From Flagellimonas hadalis (GTDB lineage Bacteria > Bacteroidota > Bacteroidia > Flavobacteriales > Flavobacteriaceae), in NCBI RefSeq assembly GCF_007785775.2, contig NZ_VNIK02000015.1, forward strand, positions 1 to 64,000: a stretch of 64,000 nt of DNA, read 5' to 3'. The notes below the pieces were generated by a model that did not search any database, was not told the DNA's origin, and was given only the letters and a program-made list of their open reading frames with translations. The position numbers and the translations under genes were made by a program. Positions 1-8,381 of the stretch are shown here, piece by piece. The stretch's first letter is position 1. Every line of letters begins with the position of its first letter.

Positions 1-25
1 CGAATTCCACGAATTTTCACGAATG
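1..25. repeat. Dispersed ACGAATT repeat, copy 1
   Basis: Three ACGAATT/ACGAATG units at about 9-10 bp spacing (CGAATTCCACGAATTTTCAC and onward). A near-identical copy lies at 4157-4181. Both copies are intergenic. I cannot say whether it is mobile or a remnant. Confidence 0.6.
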
Positions 26-309
26 CTTTTGGGCACTTCTTTTGCTTGGACTTCGACTGCGCACAGTCTGACAGCAAAAGCCATCTGTCGTTCGGCCAGC
101 GCGACGAGGCTTTGCCTCTTTGGTTTTCTCCTCGGTTAAATGCCCCATTGACAATTGTCAACCCCTGAAAGCTTTTCTATTGACATTGTAAGATATTTTG
201 GCAAAATAGTGTATATTAGGTTGACTTTTAGCAGTTTTACTCCCCCTGATTCTTTGTCTAAAAGATTCTTTTTAAAGATTTTTTCAATAATTGAAAACCA
301 AGAATTAAT
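1..309. other. Gene-free AT-rich stretch with two dispersed-repeat fragments
   Basis: I see no convincing gene here. Bases 1-25 carry an ACGAATT-type repeat that recurs near 4157-4181. Bases 50-74 hold a CTTCGACTGCGC/TCTGACA segment of the kind scattered through Bacteroidota intergenic DNA. The part from about 150 on is strongly AT-rich and probably holds the promoter of the following nuclease gene. The short open frame over 155-361 overlaps the next gene's start and lacks protein-like composition. Confidence 0.5.
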
Positions 310-1365
310 ATGGAGTTATATAATCAACTCAAAGGTCTTGCTGACAAAATTGAACAATTAAAGGACAAAATTGATACAGAGGAGTCAACAAAACATGCAT
401 TTACTCTTCCGTTCATCAATATTTTAGGATATGATACCTTTAATCCTACAGAGGTTGTTCCAGAATTTACTGCTGATTTAGGGTTGAAAAAGGGAGAGAA
501 AGTTGATTATGCGATATTTCAGGAAGGCAACCCAATTTTGATTATTGAATGCAAGCATTGGAAACAAAATTTAAATGTTTTTAACTCCCAACTTTTCAGG
601 TATTTTCACGTAACCAAAACACGCTTTGCTCTTTTGACAAATGGAATCGTTTACAGATTTTATACTGATTTGGAAGAAACCAATAAAATGGACGAAAAGC
701 CATTTTTGGAATTTGACATTACAAAACTGAAAGAGAACACAGTCAAAGAGATCGAAAAATTTCACAAATCAAAATTTGACATTTCTAAAATTGTTGATAA
801 TGCCAGTAATCTAAAATATACTCGCGAAGTAAAATCATTAATTGACCAAGAACTTACCGAGCCTTCTCAGGACTTTGTCAAATTATTTGCTAATCGAGCA
901 TATAATGGTCGTCTTACTGCTAAGGTTATGAATGAATTTACTGAGATAGTTGGTAAGGCTTTCAACCAAACTATCAGTGAAAAAGTAAATGACAGGCTTA
1001 ATTCTGCTCTAAGTACTGAACAGGAAAAGCAACTTGCTGAAGATAAAATTGAGGAACAGCCAAAAAGTAAAGTTGATACAACAGAGGAAGAAATGGAAGG
1101 TTTTCAAATTGTACTAGCAATTCTCCGAAGAAAAATAGAGAAAGGGAGAATTGTACACAGAGATACACAGTCATATTTTGGAATCCTGTTGGATGACAAC
1201 AACAGAAAACCAATCTGTCGGCTTCATTTGAACGCAGGTACTAAGTATATCAGTTTATTTGACGAATCAAAGAACGAAACCAAACATAAAATTGAATCTG
1301 TTGATGACATTTATAGATTTGAAAAGCAATTATTGGCAACAATCGAAAATTATGACAATGAATAA
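310..1365 (+). CDS. Solitary HsdR-N-type (type I restriction R subunit N-terminal) nuclease-domain protein
   Basis: 351 aa. Residues about 1-150 resemble the N-terminal nuclease domain of type I restriction HsdR subunits. An Asp lies in KVDYAIF (about residue 66) and the ILIIECKHWK strand supplies the E-x-K of a PD-(D/E)XK core. Residues about 245-275 are charged and glutamine/glutamate-rich, like a linker. The C-terminal ~75 residues look like a small separate domain. There is no helicase motor and no HsdM or HsdS nearby, so this is a stand-alone protein, a common arrangement in bacteria with unknown role (defence or repair). The gene is visibly more AT-rich than its neighbours, which suggests transfer. 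The ATG at 310 is the first good start after an AT-rich leader. Confidence 0.8.
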   Translation: MELYNQLKGLADKIEQLKDKIDTEESTKHAFTLPFINILGYDTFNPTEVVPEFTADLGLKKGEKVDYAIFQEGNPILIIECKHWKQNLNVFNSQLFRYFHVTKTRFALLTNGIVYRFYTDLEETNKMDEKPFLEFDITKLKENTVKEIEKFHKSKFDISKIVDNASNLKYTREVKSLIDQELTEPSQDFVKLFANRAYNGRLTAKVMNEFTEIVGKAFNQTISEKVNDRLNSALSTEQEKQLAEDKIEEQPKSKVDTTEEEMEGFQIVLAILRRKIEKGRIVHRDTQSYFGILLDDNNRKPICRLHLNAGTKYISLFDESKNETKHKIESVDDIYRFEKQLLATIENYDNE

Positions 1366-1390
1366 AGTGCCAAGATTATAAATTTCATCA

Positions 1391-1615
1391 TTACCCCCTC
1401 AACCCCACCACAATCCCCCTTATCGCAGCCACTACCTGTTGCACCTCTTTGCGATCAAAAGCATCTTCTTCCAAATAAAATAGCATTTCAATACCAAAAT
1501 CCAGAATTTTAGCCAGTTCTTCGGGACTACCATAGGTATCTTCAATCCAATTCAATAAAATCTCCGCTTTTTCCATAATAGGAGCAAGAAAAGCGTTTTT
1601 TGCCAACGGGTACAT
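1391..1615 (-). CDS. Small conserved-looking hypothetical protein
   Basis: About 74 aa if it starts at the ATG at 1615; a second in-frame ATG lies at 1576. The frame stays open to 1687, but that upstream part runs through GGGTT-rich, repeat-like DNA and is unlikely to be coding. The protein is acidic and mostly helical (ILLNWIEDTYGSPEELAKIL, then DFGIEMLFYLEED), with no signal peptide or transmembrane segment. I do not recognise the family. It converges on the nuclease gene upstream. The regular amphipathic pattern argues that it is real. Confidence 0.5.
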   Translation of the reverse strand: MYPLAKNAFLAPIMEKAEILLNWIEDTYGSPEELAKILDFGIEMLFYLEEDAFDRKEVQQVVAAIRGIVVGLRG

Positions 1616-1760
1616 GTCATATATGACAATAGGGGTGAAGGGTTTTGGGTAAAGGGTTAACGGGGAAGAACCAACGCCACCATCCATACCTTGTACCGCA
1701 TCAGTCAGGCTTTGGATGTGCCTTTATCTGACATTTGTAATCTTCAACAGTAATAATCTG

Positions 1761-1768
1761 TACTTTTG
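1761..1768 (+). promoter_or_regulatory. Bacteroidota -7 promoter element (TACTTTTG)
   Basis: TACTTTTG matches TAnnTTTG, 23 bp upstream of the ATG at 1792. A TTTG at 1734-1737 could be the -33 element, with spacing at the long end (23 bp). Confidence 0.5.
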
Positions 1769-1791
1769 TTTTAAAGACCTCTAAAAAGTAT

Positions 1792-2433
1792 ATGAGAAAT
1801 TCTATCAGCCTCTTTATCCTTGCACTATTTTGCAATATTACTTTTGCACAAATGGAAAGCTACCCTAAAGGTGGATACGCCAATCTTCAAGAAGTTTTTG
1901 ATAAAACCCCATCCTCAGAATTCAATGTTGAGATTGAAAGACGCTCCAAAGGAAAAATTAAAATGGTAGCCGGTAACGATTATCAACTAAACCCAATCGA
2001 TAAATTAGTAAAAAATAAGTTTTTAAAGAATGAACTATACGCCTATTCCGACGGATCCATTTTGCTGCTTAACTGTAAAAAATATGAGATTCAATTTTGG
2101 TATAGCAAGATAGAGGCCGAAAATGATAACTATTTTGTTTTTAGAGCTGGCTTACCTTCCAATTTCGAAAGATACGGGTTAGAGGCTTCGAACCTTCCTT
2201 ATATGTTTGGTGGTATCATTTCAGGAATCAGTGCGGCCAAAAGGGCATTGATCAGATTGCCTTATATCTTAGACAAGAAAAGTGAAGAAGTTTATATTGT
2301 CTCCGAAGAAGACATTTTGGAATATATTGGGGATAATAAGGATTTAAAGGAAAAATACGTTAATGAACCCCAAAAAGGTGATGTTGATATTCTTATGCGG
2401 TACCTAATAGAATGGGTCAATTCCTCAAACTAA
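1792..2433 (+). CDS. Exported hypothetical protein
   Basis: 213 aa with a Sec signal peptide: MRNS, a hydrophobic stretch SLFILALFCNITF, and a cut after about FAQ. The mature part mixes beta and helical segments and ends in a helix-rich acidic region. No catalytic motif or known domain is recognisable. It has its own promoter-like -7 box and converges on the next gene with only 19 bp between stops. AT content is high, like the nuclease gene at 310, so both may belong to the same acquired segment. Confidence 0.7.
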   Translation: MRNSISLFILALFCNITFAQMESYPKGGYANLQEVFDKTPSSEFNVEIERRSKGKIKMVAGNDYQLNPIDKLVKNKFLKNELYAYSDGSILLLNCKKYEIQFWYSKIEAENDNYFVFRAGLPSNFERYGLEASNLPYMFGGIISGISAAKRALIRLPYILDKKSEEVYIVSEEDILEYIGDNKDLKEKYVNEPQKGDVDILMRYLIEWVNSSN

Positions 2434-2452
2434 TATTACACCAGACATCTCC

Positions 2453-3952
2453 CTATTCCTCTACGGTGAATTCCCGTATCGCCTGGTTGGGCTCCATAAT
2501 GGTGTGGCCTTGCCAAAACCCCGGGTCGTAGCGCGGCATATAGGTGGCCCGCACGGTCTTGTCCTCCTTGAAGTTGGCAAACTGCGGCTCGTCCACGAGG
2601 TCCTGCCCAAACACCACCAGTTCCCACTTTTCGGTGGGGCTCATCCGAAAGTCGATGTTCAGCAGTAGCTCGTTCTGCTTGCGGCGGCCCTTTACGTGCT
2701 TGTTCTTTTCCACCACTTTTAGGGGGCGGTCCACGGCAAAGTAGCGCCCAAAGGTAAGGTCCATGAACTTGAGGTCGTACCGGCTGTTGGGCAGTTTCGC
2801 AAAACGTGCCGTGCCCTTGTAGAGCACCTCACGGTAGGTAATGCCCAGCAACCGGAAATTGCGCAGGCGGTCGGTGTTCTCAAAATCCATCCGCATCACC
2901 GCAAAATCCTCGATGTTGATGTAGAGCCGCCCCTTGAAATCGGCACTGCTGCGCTTGGGGAAAAAGTCCACCACATACACCCCCATACCATCGATATCGG
3001 CATAGCCCGCCAGTTTGAAGTCGTAGCGGTTCGTTTTTTCGATAAGGTCCAGCTTGCTGTCCTCTTGGTAGTAGAGCTCCGAAAGCAGCTCCTTGATGGT
3101 GTGCCGTTGCGAGTCCAACAGCCCCGAAGTGCTGTCCTTTTTTACCTGTTGTTTCACCTTTTGGGCCTGTTCCTCGTCCATTTCGTCCAAAATGGAATCC
3201 ACCTGCACCTTTTGGCTAAAAATACCCGACTTGATCTTCAGGTAGGAATCCGGCTTGATGTTCTTTTTGAAAATGGCCTCCATGCGCTTGCCGAGGTCCT
3301 CAAAAGAGCCCACATTGTTCTTGTCGTACAGGTCGGCAGCCTTGACGATGGCCAGTTTGTAGTCCGTTCCCTTTTTGTAGAGGTCGCCCAGGCTCTCGGT
3401 ATAGTGATGGGCATTTTTGGGCACGGAGCGCGCAATGCTGTCCATGAGTTCCTTGTCCAGTTCCTTGATGGTGGACTTTTCAAACCCGAAATCCACCTTG
3501 GTGATGGTGGCGAACTCGGACCGCCGCAGGAAAAACCGTTGCTTCACGGGGCCGTTGTTGATGTTCTGGGGCAGGCGTTCCTTCATTTTCTCGATGATGT
3601 CGTCCACCTCCAGTTCCTTGTCAAACAGATACACGCCACTGAGTTCGATGGCCTTTGGGGTGAGCATCACGAGACTGTCCTGAAGTTGTTGTGGGGCAAA
3701 GCCCTTTTTCTCGTATCCCATGGAAGAGATGTAAATGGAATCTGGGAGCGAAGCACCTTCTTGCAGCACAAAACTGAAACGGCCCTCATCGTTGGTGATC
3801 ACGCCTTGGTGTTCGCCATATTGTACGGTGGCGTAGGGGATGCCCTTTTGGGTCTTGGCGTCCACCAAGCGGGAGCTGATGGTCTGGGCGCTGAGGGAGG
3901 GGGCCATCAACATAAAAAGGGAACAGAGGGTCAGGATCTTGTGGAATGCCAT
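2453..3952 (-). CDS. Carboxypeptidase-like regulatory domain protein, exported
   Basis: 499 aa. Signal peptide ends near SLSAQ (about residue 22). Residues about 23-100 form a CarboxypepD_reg-like beta-sandwich (ISSRLVDAKTQKGIPYATVQ ... GRFSF ... ISSMGYEKK), the domain common at the start of Bacteroidota outer-membrane proteins. The remaining ~400 residues are soluble-looking, with a charged helical middle and a beta-rich C-terminal half with no TonB-receptor barrel. Flavobacteria encode many such periplasmic or surface proteins of unknown role. The gene is clearly GC-richer than the preceding AT-rich genes. It stands alone, with a 284-bp repeat-containing gap upstream. Confidence 0.8.
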   Translation of the reverse strand: MAFHKILTLCSLFMLMAPSLSAQTISSRLVDAKTQKGIPYATVQYGEHQGVITNDEGRFSFVLQEGASLPDSIYISSMGYEKKGFAPQQLQDSLVMLTPKAIELSGVYLFDKELEVDDIIEKMKERLPQNINNGPVKQRFFLRRSEFATITKVDFGFEKSTIKELDKELMDSIARSVPKNAHHYTESLGDLYKKGTDYKLAIVKAADLYDKNNVGSFEDLGKRMEAIFKKNIKPDSYLKIKSGIFSQKVQVDSILDEMDEEQAQKVKQQVKKDSTSGLLDSQRHTIKELLSELYYQEDSKLDLIEKTNRYDFKLAGYADIDGMGVYVVDFFPKRSSADFKGRLYINIEDFAVMRMDFENTDRLRNFRLLGITYREVLYKGTARFAKLPNSRYDLKFMDLTFGRYFAVDRPLKVVEKNKHVKGRRKQNELLLNIDFRMSPTEKWELVVFGQDLVDEPQFANFKEDKTVRATYMPRYDPGFWQGHTIMEPNQAIREFTVEE

Positions 3953-4156
3953 GGTTTTGTGTTTTACTATAAAGACGCCATTTAAGCGGCGAGGGTTGCT
4001 TCGGTCATATGACGAACTTAGCCGAATTTTGTGACAAAGCGTTTTAAAGGATTGTTATTTCTGTGGATGGAACACAAATTCCAAATGACAATCTCCAAAT
4101 TCCAATGGATTTGAAGTCTTATGTCTTGGTTCTATTTTCTTTTTTCTGCTCTTGAC

Positions 4157-4181
4157 ACGAATTCCACCAATTTTCACGAAT
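4157..4181. repeat. Dispersed ACGAATT repeat, copy 2
   Basis: ACGAATTCCACCAATTTTCAC and flanks match copy 1 at bases 1-25 with about one mismatch. Just upstream, around 4074-4105, lies another low-complexity AAATTCCAA-type repeat. Both are intergenic, between the starts of the genes at 3952 and the end of the gene at 4237. Confidence 0.6.
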
Positions 4182-4236
4182 GATGGTTTTGTCAGGTCGA
4201 GGGTTCCAAACTTGTTTGGAATGTATCGAGACCTTG

Positions 4237-5658
4237 TTAGGTTTTGGACAAATTCCGGATCATGCCCCCAAAGATGAAGACGTGGAAAGGAAGGACAGAG
4301 TACCAATACAGCCTCCCCAACAGCCCTTTTGGACGAAAGGTCGCTGTTTGATGGAGCACGCCATCCTCGATCTTAAATTCCAGCCAAGCTTCACCGGGTG
4401 TGCGCATTTCGGCAAAAAGGAGCAAGCGCTTTGCTTTTTTATCGGCCAAGAGCACCCTCCAAAAGTCAAGTGCATCCCCTGGGTTCAGTTTGTCCAGATG
4501 GGTGCGCCCCCTCCGAAGGCCCGGCCCGCCAACGAGCTTGTCCAAAAAACCGCGGATTTTCCATAGCCAGTTGCCATAGTACCAGCCCGTTTCCCCACCG
4601 ATGTGCCAGATGTTTTCAAGAACGCCGGCCTCATCGGTGATGGCAAGGGTCTTTTTGTCCTGAAGAACACCATATTTGGGCACCTGGATGTAGTTTTCCA
4701 GATCGTCCTTGATCTGTCCGCTGGCAATACTGTCCTTCCAACTGCTCACCACAAGGTTTTGTTCTATTTTTTTAAAGGCCATGTCTATCGCCTCTTCGTA
4801 GGTGTGGGTATGGATGTCCAGCATTTTTTGCAAACGGTTGTCCTGTGCCACCACTTCCATTTTCATGCTGTCCACCAGGTTGGTCGCCAATTTATAAGAT
4901 GTGGAAGTGACAAAGTAGAGCCAGTAGGAAGAGAGCTTGGGGGTCATCACGGGAACGGTGAAAATCCAGTTCTTAAAACCCCGGACCTTGGCGTAACGGT
5001 GCAGCATGTCCTTGTAGGTGAGCACATCGGGGCCGCCGATATCGAAGGATTGATCATAGGTGCCCGGATTCCCCAGAACATGGGTGAGGAACAGGATCAC
5101 ATCGCGGATGGCAATGGGCTGGGTCTTGGTGAGCACCCATTTTGGGGTGATCATCACCGGCAGTTTTTCACAGAGATCACGAATGATCTCGAAGGAGGAG
5201 CTGCCAGAACCGACAATGATGCCCGCACGGAGTACGGTAAGCTGAAAAGGACCTTGATAGAGAATGTCCTCTACATTTTTACGGGAACTGAGGTGCTTGG
5301 AAAGCTGTTTGTCGTTGACGATGCCACTGAGATAGATCACTTGTTTGCAATGGGTCTGGGCCATTAAGGTATTGAAGTTCCTTGCTGCCATGGATTCTTT
5401 CTCATCAAAGTCGGTGACCGAGGATGTCATGGAATGGATGAGGTAATAAGCGGCATCAATATCCTTGGGCAGTGCTTGGGTTTCTGGGTCTTCCAAGAAA
5501 TCGATTTCAACAATGTCGATCTTGGCCTTTGTCTTGGCATCCACCGAAAGACGTTTTTCATCCCGAACGGCGCACACCACTTCGTGTCCCAACTCCAAAA
5601 GGTTTGGTAACAGACGCATTCCGATATAGCCATTGGCTCCTGTCAGCAAGATTTTCAT
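4237..5658 (-). CDS. SDR-family NAD(P)H-binding oxidoreductase with C-terminal DUF2867 domain
   Basis: 473 aa. The N-terminal ~300 residues are an atypical short-chain dehydrogenase/NmrA-like Rossmann fold: GANGYIG nucleotide-binding loop at residues 7-13, then YLIHSM and IYLSGI. The C-terminal ~150 residues (from about WKDSIASGQ; ETGWYYGNWLWKIRG, then LDFWRVL) match DUF2867, as in YbjT-like two-domain proteins. Substrate unknown. No signal peptide, so cytoplasmic. Its ATG overlaps the stop of the upstream small gene (ATGA), showing translational coupling in a probable three-gene operon with the genes at 6080 and 6451. Confidence 0.85.
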   Translation of the reverse strand: MKILLTGANGYIGMRLLPNLLELGHEVVCAVRDEKRLSVDAKTKAKIDIVEIDFLEDPETQALPKDIDAAYYLIHSMTSSVTDFDEKESMAARNFNTLMAQTHCKQVIYLSGIVNDKQLSKHLSSRKNVEDILYQGPFQLTVLRAGIIVGSGSSSFEIIRDLCEKLPVMITPKWVLTKTQPIAIRDVILFLTHVLGNPGTYDQSFDIGGPDVLTYKDMLHRYAKVRGFKNWIFTVPVMTPKLSSYWLYFVTSTSYKLATNLVDSMKMEVVAQDNRLQKMLDIHTHTYEEAIDMAFKKIEQNLVVSSWKDSIASGQIKDDLENYIQVPKYGVLQDKKTLAITDEAGVLENIWHIGGETGWYYGNWLWKIRGFLDKLVGGPGLRRGRTHLDKLNPGDALDFWRVLLADKKAKRLLLFAEMRTPGEAWLEFKIEDGVLHQTATFRPKGLLGRLYWYSVLPFHVFIFGGMIRNLSKT

Positions 5659-6080
5659 AGGTCTTCAATGGAGGTTGGCATGTTGTCCGTCCGATGGTCC
5701 AACAGTTTTTTGAAGAATTTTTGAATGGCCTTGGTGTCGGAATGCACCTTGATGAAATAATGGTCCATATAAATGGAATGGATGGCCAAATCCCCCTTGA
5801 AGAGGTTCAATTTGTAATAGGGGATGACGAGTCCGTAGGTCTCCAACAGGGAACGGAAGCGCACGATAATGCCCTTGGGCCTGATCTCGATATTGCAGGT
5901 GTTGAGGTTGTTGTCCAAAAGGAGCAGGTTGTTGATTTCCACACTGGCCTGGGCAATGTGCAGTTTTGGGGAACCGATACCGTTCATGGCAAAACGTTCC
6001 TTTAGGGTAAAAGGTTTGCCCACGGCCTCGTCTATTTTACGGGTGATGTTCTTGTCGGAATAGGAGACGTTCAGGAGCAT
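5655..6080 (-). CDS. Conserved hypothetical protein, coupled to the SDR gene
   Basis: 141 aa from the ATG at 6080. A longer in-frame extension to 6284 overlaps the VOC gene in another frame and is Arg/Gly-rich shadow sequence, so I reject it. The protein is a soluble alpha/beta type (MLLNVSYSDKNITRKIDEAV near the start, IRPKGIIVRFRSLLETYGLV in the middle, a basic helix IQKFFKKLLDH near the end). Family not recognised. It starts 3 bp after the VOC gene stop and ends in a 4-bp ATGA overlap with the SDR gene, so it is almost certainly co-transcribed with both. Confidence 0.7.
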   Translation of the reverse strand: MLLNVSYSDKNITRKIDEAVGKPFTLKERFAMNGIGSPKLHIAQASVEINNLLLLDNNLNTCNIEIRPKGIIVRFRSLLETYGLVIPYYKLNLFKGDLAIHSIYMDHYFIKVHSDTKAIQKFFKKLLDHRTDNMPTSIEDL

Positions 6081-6082
6081 GG

Positions 6083-6451
6083 TCACAATTTTTGTCCGAA
6101 GCGCAGCAGGTTGCCGTCGCCGTCCAGTGCGGAGAATTCGCGAAGCCCCCATGGTTTGTCGCCCAACGGGCCGTTGGGATGGATTACCCCTGCCTCTTTC
6201 AATTCCGCATAAAGGTCGTCCACGTTGTCCACATAAAGATAACAACTGGTGTTCTCTGGAAATATCTTGTTGTCGCATTTCCAAAAATGTAGTTCAACCT
6301 TATCGCGACCGATCACGGCATAATGGTCGTCCACCCAACCAATTTTGTTGAACCCCATTTTGTCTTGGTAAAAGGCCACTGATTTTCGAATGTTCAATGA
6401 GGCCAGAACTGGAGAGGCACGTTGTAAATGTTCCATTTGGGAGTTTTCCAT
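6083..6451 (-). CDS. VOC-family (glyoxalase/bleomycin-resistance fold) protein
   Basis: 122 aa from the ATG at 6451; an upstream in-frame ATG at 6505 would add 18 unconserved-looking residues. The fold is one VOC unit: SLNIRKSVAFYQDKMGF, VELHFWKC, YLYVDNVDDLYAELKEAG, GLREFSALDGDGNLLRFGQ. Residues HFW and the final EF/D-GN-L strand match the usual metal or ligand region, as in bleomycin-binding-protein-like members. Likely a cytoplasmic dimer; substrate unknown. First gene of the probable operon with 6080 and 5658, and divergent from argS. Confidence 0.85.
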   Translation of the reverse strand: MENSQMEHLQRASPVLASLNIRKSVAFYQDKMGFNKIGWVDDHYAVIGRDKVELHFWKCDNKIFPENTSCYLYVDNVDDLYAELKEAGVIHPNGPLGDKPWGLREFSALDGDGNLLRFGQKL

Positions 6452-6513
6452 AAAATTACGGTTTCTATCGGCGCAACACAGCCCTGAATTGCCATAAAAG
6501 GGCAAAAAATATG

Positions 6514-6521
6514 TAGTTTTG
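6514..6521 (+). promoter_or_regulatory. argS promoter -7 box (TAGTTTTG)
   Basis: TAGTTTTG matches TAnnTTTG. A TTG at 6489-6491 lies 22 bp upstream as -33. The box ends 19 bp before the argS ATG. Confidence 0.6.
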
Positions 6522-6540
6522 CGGGCTGAAAGCCTATGAG

Positions 6541-8319
6541 ATGAGTTTACAGAACGATTTGACCCAAAAAGTGATCGAGGCGGTAAAGGAACTGTACCAA
6601 GTGGACCTGCCCACAGTGGAGTTCCAACCGACCCGAAAGGATTTTGAAGGGGACATCACGGTGGTGGTGTTTCCCATGTTGCGCTATGTGAAGGGTAATC
6701 CTGCCCAGATTGCGGCCCAGATCGGGGACTATCTGCAGGAACATGTGGCCGAGGTGACCAAGTGCAACGTGGTACAGGGCTTTTTGAACATTGTGATCGC
6801 GGATAGCTATTACCTCAATTTTTTCAACAGCATCAAAGATGAGGTGGATTTTGGGTACGTGAAATCCGTTTCGGACAAGGCCGTGATGGTGGAATATTCT
6901 TCACCCAATACCAATAAACCGCTGCATTTGGGGCACATCCGAAACAACCTTCTGGGCTATTCCGTAGCTGAAATTTTAAAGGCATCGGGCAAGAAAGTGT
7001 ATAAGACGCAGATCATTAACGATAGGGGTATCCATATCTGCAAGAGTATGTTGGCCTGGGAAAAATTTGGCAATGGGGAAACCCCGGGCACCTCTGGCAT
7101 GAAAGGCGACCATTTGGTGGGAAAATATTATGTGGCCTTTGATAGGGCTTACAAGGAACAGGTTGCCGAATTTGTGGCCGGTGGTGTGGAAAAGGAAAAG
7201 GCCGAAAAGGAAGCCCCGATCCTTTTGGAGGCCCAGGAAATGCTCCGTAAGTGGGAAGCTGGCAATGCGGAGGTGGTGTCCCTTTGGAAAAAGATGAACG
7301 GTTGGGTGTACGAGGGGTTTGATGTTACCTATAAAAACCTTGGGGTCGATTTTGATAAACTGTACTACGAAAGCGATACCTATCTGTTGGGTCGTGATGT
7401 GGTTAAGGATGGTCTGGAAAAAGGGGTCTTCTTTAAAAAAGAAGATGGCAGCGTGTGGATCGACCTTACCGAGGACGGATTGGATGAAAAAATCGTGCTC
7501 CGTTCCGATGGCACTGCGGTCTACATGACGCAAGATATCGGTACGGCCATCCAACGGGTTACGGATTTTCCCGACATTAATGGAATGGTCTATACCGTGG
7601 GGAACGAACAGGACTATCACTTCAAGGTGCTGTTCCTCATTTTGAAGAAACTGGGCTACACCTGGGCCGAACAGTTGTACCATCTCAGCTATGGGATGGT
7701 AGACCTGCCCAGTGGCAAGATGAAGAGTAGGGAGGGCACCGTGGTGGATGCGGACGACCTTATCCAGAGCATGGAGGATACTGCCGAGACCATTTCCGAG
7801 GAACTGGGCAAACTGGACGGTTATTCCGATGCTGAAAAAAAGGAGCTCTACCGTACCATTGGTCTGGGCGCACTTAAATATTACATCCTAAAAGTGGACC
7901 CGAAGAAGCGGATCTTGTTCAATCCAGAGGAATCGGTCGATTTTCAAGGAAATACGGGACCGTTTATCCAATATACCTATGCGCGGATCCAATCCATCCT
8001 CCGGAAGGCGGATTTTGATGTCTCGACTGCGCTCGACATGACACTTGCCTTGCACGAAAAGGAAAAGGAGTTGTTGAAGCAGGTGCAACTGTTCCCGGAA
8101 ACGGTGCAGTTGGCGGCGGAAAATTACAGCCCGGCACTTATTGCCAATTATACGTATGATTTGGTGAAGGAATTCAATTCGTTCTACCAACAGGTTTCCA
8201 TATTGGGCGAACCCGATGAACAGAAGAAAAAGCTTAGAGTATTGTTGTCCAAAAAAGTAGGGGAAGTGATCAAATCCGCGTTTCTGCTTTTGGGCATCGA
8301 TGTGCCTGAGCGGATGTAG
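6541..8319 (+). CDS. argS: Arginyl-tRNA synthetase
   Basis: 592 aa, full length for class Ia ArgRS. It charges tRNA-Arg with arginine. The N-terminal Add-1/tRNA-binding domain covers about residues 1-105. The catalytic Rossmann domain carries SSPNTNKPLHLGHIRNN, where HLGH is the HIGH motif. As usual in ArgRS the KMSKS lysine loop is altered (SGKMKSREGT). A C-terminal DALR anticodon-binding domain starts near TGPFIQYTYARIQSI. An oddity is the segment encoded by 8021-8043, whose DNA matches a dispersed intergenic repeat (see findings). Confidence 0.98.
   Translation: MSLQNDLTQKVIEAVKELYQVDLPTVEFQPTRKDFEGDITVVVFPMLRYVKGNPAQIAAQIGDYLQEHVAEVTKCNVVQGFLNIVIADSYYLNFFNSIKDEVDFGYVKSVSDKAVMVEYSSPNTNKPLHLGHIRNNLLGYSVAEILKASGKKVYKTQIINDRGIHICKSMLAWEKFGNGETPGTSGMKGDHLVGKYYVAFDRAYKEQVAEFVAGGVEKEKAEKEAPILLEAQEMLRKWEAGNAEVVSLWKKMNGWVYEGFDVTYKNLGVDFDKLYYESDTYLLGRDVVKDGLEKGVFFKKEDGSVWIDLTEDGLDEKIVLRSDGTAVYMTQDIGTAIQRVTDFPDINGMVYTVGNEQDYHFKVLFLILKKLGYTWAEQLYHLSYGMVDLPSGKMKSREGTVVDADDLIQSMEDTAETISEELGKLDGYSDAEKKELYRTIGLGALKYYILKVDPKKRILFNPEESVDFQGNTGPFIQYTYARIQSILRKADFDVSTALDMTLALHEKEKELLKQVQLFPETVQLAAENYSPALIANYTYDLVKEFNSFYQQVSILGEPDEQKKKLRVLLSKKVGEVIKSAFLLLGIDVPERM
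8021..8043 (+). repeat. Repeat-like segment inside argS
   Basis: TCTCGACTGCGCTCGACATG plus ACA resembles the TCGACTGCGC...TGACA repeats scattered through Bacteroidota intergenic DNA. A related copy is at 50-74. Here it is read in frame as VSTALDMT, at the start of the DALR domain. Confidence 0.45.
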
Positions 8320-8332
8320 CATCCATCCCTCC

Positions 8333-8377
8333 GTCCTTTGACCATCTGTCAAAGGACACCTCCCTTTAAAAAGGGAG
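8333..8377. repeat. Two adjacent palindromes after argS, left flank of the DUF559 gene
   Basis: First hairpin: GTCCTTTGAC (8333-8342), 5-nt loop, GTCAAAGGAC (8348-8357), perfect. Second hairpin: CTCCCTTT (8360-8367), 2-nt loop, AAAGGGAG (8370-8377). The pair may terminate argS and the convergent DUF559 transcript. It is also related in sequence (CTCCC...GGGAG) to the structure at 8768-8815 on the gene's other side. Confidence 0.7.
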
Positions 8378-8381
8378 ATAC

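Noticed and set aside
3065..3985. 306-codon plus-strand frame
   Set aside because: Antisense to the carboxypeptidase-like-domain gene; repetitive hydrophobic/His composition from reverse codons.
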